64,000 nt of DNA from Polynucleobacter sp. AP-Titi-500A-B4 (GCF_018688095.1 NZ_CP061311.1:866861-930860); one strand, 5' to 3'. Counted from the first letter of the stretch, positions 8,939 to 17,495 are shown. Translations and numbers: made by a program. Notes: generated by a model not told the origin, from the sequence alone.

Positions 8939-10861
8939 ATGCCAGTAGTTACTCTGCCCGATGGATCAAAACGTGAGTTTGATGCTCCCGTTCGTATAGC
9001 GGATGTTGCCCAAAGCATCGGCAGTGGTCTTGCTAAAGCTGCTCTAGGCGGTATTGTTGACGGCAAGATGGTAGATACCAGCTTTGTTATCGATCAAGAT
9101 AGTCAGCTCGCCATCATTACTGATAAGAGTCCTGAAGCACTAGAGATTGTTCGACACTCCACAGCTCACTTATTGGCTTACGCGGTTAAAGAATTATTTC
9201 CAGAAGCGCAAGTCACCATTGGTCCAGTTATCGAGAATGGTTTCTACTACGACTTCTCTTATCACCGCCCATTCACTCCAGATGACTTAGTAGCTCTTGA
9301 AAAGAAAATGACTGAGCTTGCTAAAAAAGATGAGCCAGTAGTGCGCAGTGTTTTGCCACGTGATGAAGCGGTGAAATTCTTCAAAGATCAAGGCGAACAT
9401 TACAAAGCAGAAATCATTGCCAGCATTCCGCAAAATGAAGATGTATCACTTTATGCAGAAGGCAAGTTCACAGATTTATGTCGTGGCCCACACGTACCAT
9501 CGACTGGCAAATTAAAAGTATTTAAGCTCATGAAGCTTGCTGGTGCTTACTGGCGTGGCGATAGTAAGAATGAGATGTTGCAGCGTATTTACGGCACTGC
9601 TTGGTTGCGTAAAGAAGACCAAGATGCGTATCTTCATATGCTGGAAGAGTCTGAAAAGCGTGATCATCGTCGTCTCGGTAAACAACTCGATTTATTCCAC
9701 TTCCAAGAAGAAGCGCCTGGCCTCATTTTCTGGCATCCAAAAGGTTGGTCCATTTGGCAAGAGGTTGAGCAATACATGCGCCGCGTGTATCAGCAAGAAG
9801 GCTACCAAGAGGTCAAAGCCCCACAAATTTTGGATCGAGCGCTTTGGGAAAAATCCGGGCACTGGGAAAACTACAAAGAAAATATGTTTACGACGGAGTC
9901 GGAGAATCGTGCTTATGCATTAAAGCCGATGAACTGTCCTGGGCACGTCCAAATTTATAACTCTGGCTTACATAGTTATCGTGAGTTGCCATTACGTTTT
10001 GGTGAATTTGGTCAATGTCACCGCAATGAACCATCTGGTGCATTGCACGGTTTGATGCGTGTGCGTGGCTTTACTCAAGACGATGGTCATATTTTCTGTA
10101 CCGAAGATCAGATTCAGTCTGAGGTTGCTCAGTTTGATAAAGCGGTGCGCGCTGTGTATCAAGATTTTGGTTTTACTGAAGTGGCTGTGAAATTAGCTTT
10201 GCGTCCTGCTAAGCGTGTTGGCGATGATGCGATTTGGGATAAAGCCGAAGAGGCGCTTCGTGGAGCCTTGAAGGCTTCTGGCCAAGAGTGGGAAGAATTG
10301 CCAGGTGAGGGTGCTTTTTATGGTCCAAAGATCGAATATCACCTCAAGGACTCTATTGGACGTACCTGGCAGTGCGGCACGATTCAGGTGGATTTCTCAA
10401 TGCCGGCCCGTCTTGGGGCTGAATATGTGGCTGAGGACAATAGTCGCAAGACCCCGGTCATGCTCCATAGGGCAATTGTGGGCTCTTTAGAGCGTTTTAT
10501 TGGCATTTTGATCGAAAATCATGCTGGAAACATGCCAGTTTGGCTAGCTCCGACCCAAGCTGTGGTCCTCAATATCTCTGGAAATTCTGCTGCATATGCA
10601 CAACAAGTGCAGCAAATGCTGAAAAAACAAGGGTTTAGAGTTGAATCGGATTTGCGGAACGAGAAAATTACGTATAAAATACGCGAGCACGCATTACAGA
10701 AGATCCCATTTTTGCTGGTTGTAGGTGATAAAGAGTCTGAAAGTAATACGGTGGCCGTTCGTGCCCGTGGCGGAGTGGATTTAGGTGTAATGCCTATTGA
10801 TGCCTTCGTTGCCCGACTCCAGCAGGATATATCCCAGAAAGTCGGACCCGAGCCTAGCTAG
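8939..10861 (+). CDS. thrS: Threonyl-tRNA synthetase
   Basis: This class II aminoacyl-tRNA synthetase charges tRNA-Thr. The 640-residue protein has an N-terminal TGS domain (VTLPDGSKREFD onward). The editing domain contains RHSTAHLLAYAVKELFP (the HxxxH zinc/editing region near residues 72-77). The catalytic core includes MNCPGHV (zinc cysteine) and the class II motif FGEFGQCHRNE. A C-terminal anticodon-binding domain ends the protein. Full length is intact. It heads the translation cluster thrS-infC-rpmI-rplT-pheST, a common bacterial order. A GGAG ribosome-binding site sits about 5 nt upstream of the ATG. Confidence 0.98.
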   Translation: MPVVTLPDGSKREFDAPVRIADVAQSIGSGLAKAALGGIVDGKMVDTSFVIDQDSQLAIITDKSPEALEIVRHSTAHLLAYAVKELFPEAQVTIGPVIENGFYYDFSYHRPFTPDDLVALEKKMTELAKKDEPVVRSVLPRDEAVKFFKDQGEHYKAEIIASIPQNEDVSLYAEGKFTDLCRGPHVPSTGKLKVFKLMKLAGAYWRGDSKNEMLQRIYGTAWLRKEDQDAYLHMLEESEKRDHRRLGKQLDLFHFQEEAPGLIFWHPKGWSIWQEVEQYMRRVYQQEGYQEVKAPQILDRALWEKSGHWENYKENMFTTESENRAYALKPMNCPGHVQIYNSGLHSYRELPLRFGEFGQCHRNEPSGALHGLMRVRGFTQDDGHIFCTEDQIQSEVAQFDKAVRAVYQDFGFTEVAVKLALRPAKRVGDDAIWDKAEEALRGALKASGQEWEELPGEGAFYGPKIEYHLKDSIGRTWQCGTIQVDFSMPARLGAEYVAEDNSRKTPVMLHRAIVGSLERFIGILIENHAGNMPVWLAPTQAVVLNISGNSAAYAQQVQQMLKKQGFRVESDLRNEKITYKIREHALQKIPFLLVVGDKESESNTVAVRARGGVDLGVMPIDAFVARLQQDISQKVGPEPS

Positions 10862-10903
10862 GGTTAGAACGGTTTTTATTGTTTTTTTAAAGGAATTAAG
10901 AAG

Positions 10904-11428
10904 ATCGCTACTGAAAAATTGCAACGCATTAACCGGGAAATTACTGCTCCTGAAGTGCGTTTGATTGGAATTGATGGAGAGCCCATCGGTGTAGTTAAGT
11001 TGAGTGAAGCCTTGGCTGCAGCAGAAGAGAAAGAGACCGACCTGGTTGAAATTGCTCCAACAGCTGTACCACCTGTAGTCCGTATCATGGACTTCGGCAA
11101 ATTCAAGTACCAAGAAGCGAAGCGGATGCATGAAGCTAAGCTGAAGCAAAAGGTGATTCAGGTGAAGGAAGTAAAATTCCGTCCCGGCACTGATGATGGT
11201 GACTACGGTGTGAAGCTACGCAATCTAATCCGCTTTTTGGAAGATGGCGATAAGACAAAGATTACGCTGCGGTTTCGGGGTCGTGAAATGGCCCACCAAG
11301 AAATCGGAGCAAGAATGTTGGAACGTTTGAAGTTGGACTTACAAGAGTTTGGCCAAGTTGAACAGTTTCCAAAAATGGAAGGCCGCCAGATGGTGATGGT
11401 ATTGGCCCCCATTCGTAAGGCTAAGTAA
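10904..11428 (+). CDS. infC: Translation initiation factor IF-3 (ATC start)
   Basis: IF-3 binds the 30S subunit, keeps it free of 50S and proofreads the start codon. The 174-residue product has both IF-3 domains, including KQKVIQVKEVKFRPGTDDGDY, the linker and domain-2 signature near residues 80-100, and the RFRGREMAHQE motif. No ATG lies at the expected N-terminus. An in-frame ATC at 10904 encodes the usual xATEKLQRIN start and follows an AAAGGA ribosome-binding site with 9-nt spacing. The downstream in-frame TTG at 10919 would be 24 nt from that site. Rare AUU/AUC starts on infC are an established autoregulatory device, so ATC is the best call. Confidence 0.93.
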   Translation: MATEKLQRINREITAPEVRLIGIDGEPIGVVKLSEALAAAEEKETDLVEIAPTAVPPVVRIMDFGKFKYQEAKRMHEAKLKQKVIQVKEVKFRPGTDDGDYGVKLRNLIRFLEDGDKTKITLRFRGREMAHQEIGARMLERLKLDLQEFGQVEQFPKMEGRQMVMVLAPIRKAK

Positions 11429-11563
11429 CTAGGTTCTACCTGGTTCTTATGTAGGGAGGCACCCTTTGTGATGAAGGTGCTGGCAGTCAGAAGTGCTTCT
11501 GGGTACAGGAAGAGTAACCGTCGGTTACCACCTATGTCGCACAAGTAGAAGAAGGGGTGCTTT
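11429..11563 (+). promoter_or_regulatory. Structured infC-rpmI spacer, candidate L20/L35 control leader
   Basis: This 135-nt spacer holds three small inverted repeats. They are GCACC/GGTGC (11459-11463 with 11476-11480), AGAAG/CTTCT (11089-style loop of 2 nt, at 11489-11500), and GTAACC/GGTTAC (11514-11519 with 11523-11528). In enterobacteria ribosomal protein L20 represses rpmI-rplT by binding structured RNA in this position. Whether this spacer forms that structure is inference only. Confidence 0.4.
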
Positions 11564-11761
11564 ATGCCCAAGATGAAGAGCAAGAGTAGCGCGAAGAAGC
11601 GCTTCACGGTTCGCGCAGGCGGAACGATCAAACGAGGTCAGGCTTTCAAACGCCACATCCTCACCAAGAAGACCACCAAGAACAAGCGTCATTTGCGTGG
11701 TTCCACAGAAGTTGCGAAAGCTGACGTTAAGTCAATTCGCTCCATGCTTCCTTACGCTTAA
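11564..11761 (+). CDS. rpmI: 50S ribosomal protein L35
   Basis: L35 is a small basic protein of the large ribosomal subunit. The 65-residue sequence begins MPKMKSKSSAKKRF and contains the family signature KRHILTKK, with the expected high Lys/Arg content. An AGAAGAAGGGG ribosome-binding region precedes the ATG. It sits between infC and rplT as in most bacteria and is probably translationally co-regulated with them. Confidence 0.98.
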   Translation: MPKMKSKSSAKKRFTVRAGGTIKRGQAFKRHILTKKTTKNKRHLRGSTEVAKADVKSIRSMLPYA

Positions 11762-11786
11762 CCTCAGACTAGATTAGGAGAATTCA

Positions 11787-12152
11787 ATGCCAAGAGTCAA
11801 ACGTGGGGTTACAGCAAGAGCCCGTCATAAGAAAATCACTGATGCCGCAACAGGTTACCGCGGCCGTCGTAAAAACGTATTCCGTATTGCTAAGCAAGCG
11901 GTTATGCGTGCTGGTCAATATGCTTATCGCGACCGTCGCAATAAGAAACGTGTATTCCGCGCTTTGTGGATTGCCCGTATCAATGCGGCAGTGCGTGAGC
12001 ACAACATGACCTACAGCGTATTCATGAATGGTATGAAGAAAGCTGCAATCGAACTCGATCGCAAAGTGCTTTCTGATATGGCCATTGCTGACAAAGCGGC
12101 TTTTGCTGCTTTGGTTACACGGATCAAATCCGTAGTAAACGCTGCAGCTTAA
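11787..12152 (+). CDS. rplT: 50S ribosomal protein L20
   Basis: L20 is an early assembly protein of the 50S subunit that binds 23S rRNA. In some bacteria it also represses its own operon. The 121-residue basic protein starts MPRVKRGVTARARHKK and contains GYRGRRKNVFRIAKQAVM, both typical of L20. A TAGGAG ribosome-binding site lies 6-7 nt before the ATG. It is 25 bp downstream of rpmI and 27 bp upstream of pheS. Confidence 0.98.
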   Translation: MPRVKRGVTARARHKKITDAATGYRGRRKNVFRIAKQAVMRAGQYAYRDRRNKKRVFRALWIARINAAVREHNMTYSVFMNGMKKAAIELDRKVLSDMAIADKAAFAALVTRIKSVVNAAA

Positions 12153-12154
12153 TT

Positions 12155-12174
12155 CTTAGTTTCTAAAAACTAAG
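12155..12174 (+). promoter_or_regulatory. Hairpin abutting the pheS start
   Basis: CTTAGTTT (12155-12162) and AAACTAAG (12167-12174) form a perfect 8-bp stem with a 4-nt CTAA loop. It starts 2 nt after the rplT stop and ends 5 nt before the pheS ATG. It occupies the place where a ribosome-binding site should be, and no Shine-Dalgarno sequence is visible. No T-run follows, so it is not a standard terminator. Confidence 0.5.
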
Positions 12175-12179
12175 CTGCA

Positions 12180-13226
12180 ATGGTTTCTCTCGACCAAATT
12201 GTCGAGGATGCCAAACGTGATTTCTCTGGAGCTGCCGATTCGGCGGCTCTTGAGGACGCGAAAGCCAGGTATCTCGGTAAATCAGGTGTTCTCACTGAGC
12301 GTTTAAAAGCGCTTGGTGGAATGTCGCCTGAAGAGCGCAAGAGTGCTGGCGCCCAAATCAATCAAATCAAAACTCAAGTAGAAGCTGCCTTACAAGAGCG
12401 TCGCCAAGCTTTGGCGGATGCCGTATTGCTTCAGCGTTTGGCTGCCGAGTCTATTGACGTGTCCTTACCTGGGCGCGGTCAAGCAGTAGGCAGTTTGCAT
12501 CCCGTAATGCGAACTTGGGAGCGTGTAGAGGAGATCTTTCGCTCCATTGGTTTTGATGTGGCGGATGGTCCTGAAATTGAAACCGATTGGTTTAATTTCA
12601 CGGCCCTCAATAGCCCAGAAAATCATCCTGCACGTTCAATGCAGGACACCTTTTATATCGATGGTAAAGATGCTCATGAGAAGCCTTTGCTATTGCGCAC
12701 CCACACTAGCCCGATTCAAGTTCGCTACGCGAGTGAGCATGTTAAAAAATATGCTCACTTAGATGTAATGCCGCCAATAAAAGTCATTGCACCTGGTAGA
12801 ACCTATCGTGTCGATAGTGATGCAACGCATTCACCAATGTTCCACCAAGTTGAAGGTTTGTGGATTGCAGAAAGTGTTTCATTTGCAGATCTCAAAGGTG
12901 TGTATACCGACTTCTTGAGAACTTTTTTTGAAACCAATGAATTGCAAGTGCGTTTCCGTCCATCGTATTTTCCATTTACAGAGCCTTCTGCTGAAATCGA
13001 TATGGCCTTTGGTAGCGGTAAGCTTGCCGGTCGCTGGTTAGAGATTTCTGGTGCAGGGCAGGTCCACCCCAATGTATTACGCAATATGGGTATTGATCCA
13101 GAGCGCTATACCGGCTTCGCTTTTGGCTCCGGTTTGGAGCGTTTAACAATGTTGCGTTATGGCGTAGATGATTTACGCCTCTTCTTTGAAAATGATTTGC
13201 GTTTCTTAGCGCAGTTCCCTGCATAA
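12180..13226 (+). CDS. pheS: Phenylalanyl-tRNA synthetase alpha subunit
   Basis: The catalytic subunit of the (alpha-beta)2 enzyme charges tRNA-Phe. The 348-residue protein has the N-terminal coiled-coil region, which binds tRNA. It is followed by a class II core with HPARSMQDTFYI (motif 2 region), THTSPIQVRY and the glycine-rich motif 3 block FGSGLERLTMLRYG near residues 316-329. Length is normal. The start follows a small hairpin without a visible Shine-Dalgarno sequence, so translation may be coupled to rplT. pheT follows after 17 bp. Confidence 0.97.
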   Translation: MVSLDQIVEDAKRDFSGAADSAALEDAKARYLGKSGVLTERLKALGGMSPEERKSAGAQINQIKTQVEAALQERRQALADAVLLQRLAAESIDVSLPGRGQAVGSLHPVMRTWERVEEIFRSIGFDVADGPEIETDWFNFTALNSPENHPARSMQDTFYIDGKDAHEKPLLLRTHTSPIQVRYASEHVKKYAHLDVMPPIKVIAPGRTYRVDSDATHSPMFHQVEGLWIAESVSFADLKGVYTDFLRTFFETNELQVRFRPSYFPFTEPSAEIDMAFGSGKLAGRWLEISGAGQVHPNVLRNMGIDPERYTGFAFGSGLERLTMLRYGVDDLRLFFENDLRFLAQFPA

Positions 13227-13243
13227 GAAAGTATAGATAAGTT

Positions 13244-15700
13244 ATGCAATTTTCTGAATCTTGGCTCCGTCAGTATGTGAACCCATCACTCGATAGTGAT
13301 GCCCTAGGTCACGCCATGACGATGGCGGGTTTAGAGGTAGAAGAGCAGCACTCAGTTGCGCCAGTATTTACGAAGATTGTGGTTGCGCAGATTCTGTCTG
13401 CTGAGCAACATCCCGATGCCGATCGCTTACGCGTATGTAAAGTTGATGCAGGCACTGGCCAGGAATTGCAAATTGTTTGCGGTGCCCCAAATGCGCGAGC
13501 CGGCATTAAGATTCCGTGCGCTTTAGTTGGCGCTGAGTTGCCACCAGCAGAGGCAGGCGGCAAACCCTTCATGATTAAAGTAGGTAAACTCCGTGGCGTA
13601 GAAAGCCAAGGCATGTTGTGCTCAGGTCGTGAACTCGGGCTTGGTGATGACCACGAAGGTATTTTGGAGTTACCAGCAGATGCACCGGTTGGTGAAGATA
13701 TTCGTAAGTACTTAGATCTCGATGATCAAGTATTTGTGATTAAGTTGACTCCGAATAAAGCAGACTGCTTATCTCTCCTAGGTATGGCAAGAGAAGTATC
13801 TGCCATCACTGGCGCAGCGCTGTGTGCTCCCAAATGGAATACACCAGCAGCATCGATAGATGACAAGCGTAAAGTCTCGGTAGAGAGTAAAGAGCTCTGC
13901 GGTCGTTTTGCTGGTCGCGTCATTCGTGGTGTCAATCCACAAGCAAAAACCCCTGATTGGATCGTGAAGCGTTTATCACTCGCTGGGCAAAGAAGTATTT
14001 CTGCTTTAGTTGATCTCTCCAACTACGTTATGTTGGAGATGGGTCAACCAACCCATGTATTTGATATTGATCAGCTATCAGGCGATATTACTGTTCGTTG
14101 GGCTAAAGCTGGCGAAACTCTTGAGCTCCTCAATGGTCAAACTGTAACTCTCGTAGGCCCAGATTCTGCCGGCAAAGTACAAGAAGCGGGGGTAGTAGCA
14201 GACCAAAAAGGTCCGGTCGCTTTGGCGGGAATTATGGGTGGTAATCATTGCGCCGTGAGCGATGACACCAAAAACATATATGTAGAGGCGGCGTATTGGT
14301 TGCCTTCTGCTATTCAGGGTCGCGCACGCCGATTTAATTTCAGCACAGACGCTGCGCACCGCTTTGAGCGCGGCGTAGATCCTCAAAATACGGTTCATTG
14401 CCTCGAGTATCTGACTGCACTCATTCTTGAGGTTTGCGGCGGACAGGCTGGCCCTGTAGATGATCAGGTACTGAACGTACCAGAACGCAAGCCAGTCAAG
14501 ATGCGTTTGGCAAGAGCGCAAAAAGTGATCGGTATTCCGCTAACTCAAGTAATCGTTGCCGACGTATTTAAGCGCCTTGGTTTTGAATTCAAGCAAGAGG
14601 GCGATGCATTTATTGTTACACCCCCAAGCTATCGCTTCGACATTGAAATCGAAGAAGATTTAATCGAAGAAGTCGCGCGTATGTACGGCTTTGAAAATAT
14701 TCCCGACCTGCCTCCGGTAGCTTCACTGAAGATGAGCGCTAAGGCAGAGGCCAAACGTGGTATTCATTTATTGCGTCAGCGTCTAGCATTGCAAGGTTAT
14801 CAAGAAGCGGTCAATTTTGGTTTTACCGATCTCGAAAGCGAACATCGTCTTGCTGGTGCCAAAGAACAAGACCTCATTAAGGTTCTCAACCCTATTGCCA
14901 ATCAATACGCCGTGATGCGTAGCAATCTTTGGGGTGGTTTACTCTCCAATCTAAAGGCTAATTTGAACCGTGGAGCAGGGCGGGTACGCTTGTTTGAGAC
15001 GGGCCGGGTATTCAGCCGTGATGCCAGTATTCAAGAGGCTGATGGCAAGGTTGCCGGTTTTCATCAACCTCAAAAGATTGGTGGTTTAGCTTACGGCTCT
15101 TTTGTTCCAGAACAATGGGCCAATGCAACTAGGGCAGTAGATTTCTTTGATGTGAAGGGTGATTTAGAGCGCGTCTTAGATCCTTTGCATTTTGTTACTG
15201 AGGCAGCCCTTCATCCTGCTTTGCATCCTGGTCGTAGCGCAAAGGTGTTGCTTACGGTTGGTAAGAATGTAATTGAAGTGGGTTGGATTGGTGAGTTGCA
15301 CCCTGGTCTGCAACAGGCATACGAACTTCCACAAGCCCCAGTTCTGTTTGAGTTGGATTTAGAGCCGATTCGTGAACTTGGTTTACCAGCTCCAGAGGAG
15401 TTGAGCAAATTTCCTGCAGTACAGCGAGACTTAGCGGTCGTTGTGAAGCAAAGCGTTTCTGCTCAATCAATATTGGATGCCATGACATCCAGCAAACAAA
15501 ATTTTGTAAGAGCCATCGAGCTCTTTGATGAATTTAAGCCAAAGGCTGGCTCAAGTAGCATGGCGGATGATGAGAAGAGTTTGGCGTTCCGGGTGACCTT
15601 ATTAAATCCTCAAGAAACATTGCAAGACCCCCAAATTGATGCTGTTATGGCTGCTTTATTGGGTGCGGTAGAAAAAAAATGTGCGGCTCGCCTGCGCTAG
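13244..15700 (+). CDS. pheT: Phenylalanyl-tRNA synthetase beta subunit
   Basis: The beta subunit contributes tRNA binding and editing of mischarged Tyr-tRNA-Phe. The 818-residue protein shows the N-terminal EMAP/OB-like tRNA-binding domain (VVAQILSAEQHPDADRLRVC, near residues 46-65). B3/B4 and B5 domains follow, with a C-terminal ferredoxin-fold anticodon-binding domain beginning near ELSKFPAVQRDLAVVV. It is full length and uninterrupted, and follows pheS by 17 bp. ihfA begins 50 bp later, the same order as in enterobacteria. Confidence 0.97.
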   Translation: MQFSESWLRQYVNPSLDSDALGHAMTMAGLEVEEQHSVAPVFTKIVVAQILSAEQHPDADRLRVCKVDAGTGQELQIVCGAPNARAGIKIPCALVGAELPPAEAGGKPFMIKVGKLRGVESQGMLCSGRELGLGDDHEGILELPADAPVGEDIRKYLDLDDQVFVIKLTPNKADCLSLLGMAREVSAITGAALCAPKWNTPAASIDDKRKVSVESKELCGRFAGRVIRGVNPQAKTPDWIVKRLSLAGQRSISALVDLSNYVMLEMGQPTHVFDIDQLSGDITVRWAKAGETLELLNGQTVTLVGPDSAGKVQEAGVVADQKGPVALAGIMGGNHCAVSDDTKNIYVEAAYWLPSAIQGRARRFNFSTDAAHRFERGVDPQNTVHCLEYLTALILEVCGGQAGPVDDQVLNVPERKPVKMRLARAQKVIGIPLTQVIVADVFKRLGFEFKQEGDAFIVTPPSYRFDIEIEEDLIEEVARMYGFENIPDLPPVASLKMSAKAEAKRGIHLLRQRLALQGYQEAVNFGFTDLESEHRLAGAKEQDLIKVLNPIANQYAVMRSNLWGGLLSNLKANLNRGAGRVRLFETGRVFSRDASIQEADGKVAGFHQPQKIGGLAYGSFVPEQWANATRAVDFFDVKGDLERVLDPLHFVTEAALHPALHPGRSAKVLLTVGKNVIEVGWIGELHPGLQQAYELPQAPVLFELDLEPIRELGLPAPEELSKFPAVQRDLAVVVKQSVSAQSILDAMTSSKQNFVRAIELFDEFKPKAGSSSMADDEKSLAFRVTLLNPQETLQDPQIDAVMAALLGAVEKKCAARLR

Positions 15701-15750
15701 GTTTACTATTACTGAAATACCAAAACAAATAGCTACAAAAGAGACTATTC

Positions 15751-16074
15751 ATGAACGAAATACTTGCCAACGATACAGTGACCAAGAACGAACTCTCAGA
15801 GGCCCTCTTTGATCAAGTCGGTTTGAATAAGCGTGAAGCGAAAGATATGATTGATGCGTTTTTTGACCGCATTGGTCAATCACTCGAAGCGGGTACAGAA
15901 GTAAAAATTTCTGGTTTTGGTAATTTTCAGTTGCGCAATAAATCGGCTCGTCCTGGCCGAAATCCAAAGACAGGTCAAATGATTCCAATTGCTGCAAGAC
16001 GAGTAGTGACATTTCATGCAAGTCAAAAGCTCAAAGATGTAGTGGAGTCACATGCTCGAGAAAACCGAGTTTGA
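15751..16074 (+). CDS. ihfA: Integration host factor alpha subunit
   Basis: IhfA pairs with IhfB to form a sequence-specific DNA-bending protein used in transcription, replication and recombination. The 107-residue product belongs to the HU/IHF family and has the conserved core GFGNFQLRNKSARPGRNPKTG (loop and beta-arm, residues about 51-71, shown here in two overlapping pieces GFGNFQLRNKSARP and RPGRNPKTG). Position directly after pheT supports the alpha subunit call. The downstream MerR gene overlaps its 3' end by 23 bp. Confidence 0.95.
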   Translation: MNEILANDTVTKNELSEALFDQVGLNKREAKDMIDAFFDRIGQSLEAGTEVKISGFGNFQLRNKSARPGRNPKTGQMIPIAARRVVTFHASQKLKDVVESHARENRV

Positions 16075-16402
16075 TGCTAGCTCGGCACTTCCGAGCTCTC
16101 AACTTCCCCCCATTCCTGCTAAGCGCTACTTCACTATTGGTGAGGTAGCAGATCTTTGTGGCGTACGTTCACATGTCCTTCGCTATTGGGAGCAAGAGTT
16201 CTCTCAGCTTAGTCCGCAGAAGCGCCGTGGCAATCGCCGTTACTACCAACATCATGAAGTGGTGTTAATTCGTAAAATTCGTGCGCTACTGTACGAAGAA
16301 GGATTTACCATCAGCGGCGCCAGAAATCGCCTTGATGAAGCGCGCGGTGAACTCCGTTTGCGTGATGAACTGCAAGCAGTTCTGCAAATTCTATCTAAAT
16401 AG
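16052..16402 (+). CDS. MerR-family transcriptional regulator
   Basis: This 116-residue protein has a MerR-type winged helix-turn-helix: YFTIGEVADLCGVRSHVLRYWEQEF, split here as YFTIGEVADLCGVRSH and VLRYWEQEF, near residues 26-50. It is followed by RRGNRRYYQHHEV and a short helical C-terminus. No cysteine-rich metal-binding C-terminal loop is present, so it is not a MerR/CueR metal sensor. The start at 16052 has a GGAG site 5-6 nt upstream and overlaps ihfA by 23 bp in another frame, which suggests translational coupling. An ihfA-merR pair is common in betaproteobacteria and gammaproteobacteria. The target is unknown. Confidence 0.9.
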   Translation: MLEKTEFDASSALPSSQLPPIPAKRYFTIGEVADLCGVRSHVLRYWEQEFSQLSPQKRRGNRRYYQHHEVVLIRKIRALLYEEGFTISGARNRLDEARGELRLRDELQAVLQILSK

Positions 16403-16427
16403 ATACTGATACAATTTTGTCTTTCGT

Positions 16428-16504
<77 letters not shown>

Positions 16505-16543
16505 TTCGTTTTAGTGTTGTTTTAGTGTTTTAATTTATTCAAT

Positions 16544-16963
16544 ATGAATACATCCAGCCCCAACTCTCAAAATCACAATAGAACCCTGTACTTCGGTTTG
16601 GATATTCCATTTTTGGATCATCTAGGGGTAGTGCCTGAATTTGCCGAAGCGGGTAAAGTCAGGATTAGCTATACCGTGAAGCCGGAGCACACCAATAGCT
16701 TCCATGTGGCCCAAGGGGGCCTCATTATGACTCTCTTAGATTTTGCAATGGGTGCTGCAGCACGTACAGCCTCAAACCATCAATTAGGGGCTATCACGAT
16801 CGACATGACTACGAGTTTTTTGCGTCCCAGCACTGGCAAGATAGTGGTGGAGGGCACCTTATTGAAGGCTGGAAAATCGATTAATTACTGCGAAGCCGTG
16901 GCGTTGAATGAGGCGGGTGAGATCACCGCTAAGGCCAGCGGTACATTTATGCTCAGGAGATAA
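16544..16963 (+). CDS. PaaI-family hotdog thioesterase
   Basis: This 139-residue hotdog-fold protein probably hydrolyses an acyl-CoA thioester in the cytosol. The central GGLIMTLLDFAMGAAARTA stretch (about residues 64-82) matches the PaaI/YbgC-like helix and catalytic region. The preceding HTNSFHVAQGG also fits. The end contains the strand AKASGTFMLRR. The substrate cannot be told from sequence. It sits alone between tRNA-Pro and an AT-rich intergenic region. Confidence 0.88.
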   Translation: MNTSSPNSQNHNRTLYFGLDIPFLDHLGVVPEFAEAGKVRISYTVKPEHTNSFHVAQGGLIMTLLDFAMGAAARTASNHQLGAITIDMTTSFLRPSTGKIVVEGTLLKAGKSINYCEAVALNEAGEITAKASGTFMLRR

Positions 16964-17165
16964 CCATCCTAAAATATTAATAATAGTATTTATAATGATT
17001 ATGTATATTCAATCATTATTATCAATATAAACCCTTGATAAATAAAGGTTTATATCTATTATTAATCGATATTGAGTTATTGATTAATTCATCTATATAA
17101 TGAACTCTTGAAATACATTATCAATTAGATATTTCTAATCACCTATTATTCGGAGAAACCCATAG
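16964..17165. promoter_or_regulatory. AT-rich regulatory region upstream of the H-NS-like gene
   Basis: About 200 bp are strikingly rich in A and T compared with the flanking genes. Two perfect 9-bp inverted repeats stand out: ATAATGATT (16992-17000) with AATCATTAT (17011-17019), and ATATAAACC (17025-17033) with GGTTTATAT (17047-17055). A TCGATA core, part of the known enterobacterial H-NS nucleation motif, occurs at 17066-17071. The likely role is a promoter bound by the H-NS-like product itself, which is inference. Confidence 0.55.
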
Positions 17166-17450
17166 ATGTCTTCTTATAAAGAACTCTTAGCTCAACGTGA
17201 GCAATTAGATAAACAGATTAAAGAAGCAATTGCCCGTGAAAAGGCAGATGGCATCACAAAAGCAAAGCTGATTATTGAGCAATATAACTTGTCTGCATCT
17301 GACCTATTTAGCCGTAAGGCCGGCGGTAAAAGTGCTGGTGGCAAGGTAGCCCCTAAATACCGTAACCCTTCAAGCGGTGAAACTTGGACTGGTCGTGGTA
17401 AGGCACCTAAGTGGATTGAGGGCAGGGATCGTAGTAGCTACTTAATCTAA
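17166..17450 (+). CDS. H-NS-family nucleoid protein
   Basis: This small DNA-binding protein silences or organises AT-rich DNA. The 94-residue sequence has an N-terminal helical oligomerisation segment (KELLAQREQLDKQIKEAIAR). The C-terminal H-NS domain carries YRNPSSGETWTGRGKAPKWI (residues about 68-87), which matches the beta-proteobacterial core with the GRGKAP AT-hook-like loop. A CGGAGA site precedes the ATG. The upstream AT-rich stretch and the downstream strong terminator make it a single-gene unit. Confidence 0.95.
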   Translation: MSSYKELLAQREQLDKQIKEAIAREKADGITKAKLIIEQYNLSASDLFSRKAGGKSAGGKVAPKYRNPSSGETWTGRGKAPKWIEGRDRSSYLI

Positions 17451-17468
17451 GTTACTGAATTTCAAGTT

Positions 17469-17495
17469 AAAAAGGCCGCAGATGCGGCCTTTTTA
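17469..17495. terminator. Bidirectional rho-independent terminator
   Basis: AAAAAGGCCGCA and TGCGGCCTTTTT form a GC-rich stem with a short loop, and T-runs lie on both strands. It serves the H-NS-like gene on the plus strand and the convergent HTH-receiver gene on the minus strand. Confidence 0.93.

Noticed and set aside
10919..11428. TTG start for infC
   Set aside because: It is 24 nt from the AAAGGA ribosome-binding site and drops the conserved N-terminal residues. The ATC at 10904 fits better.
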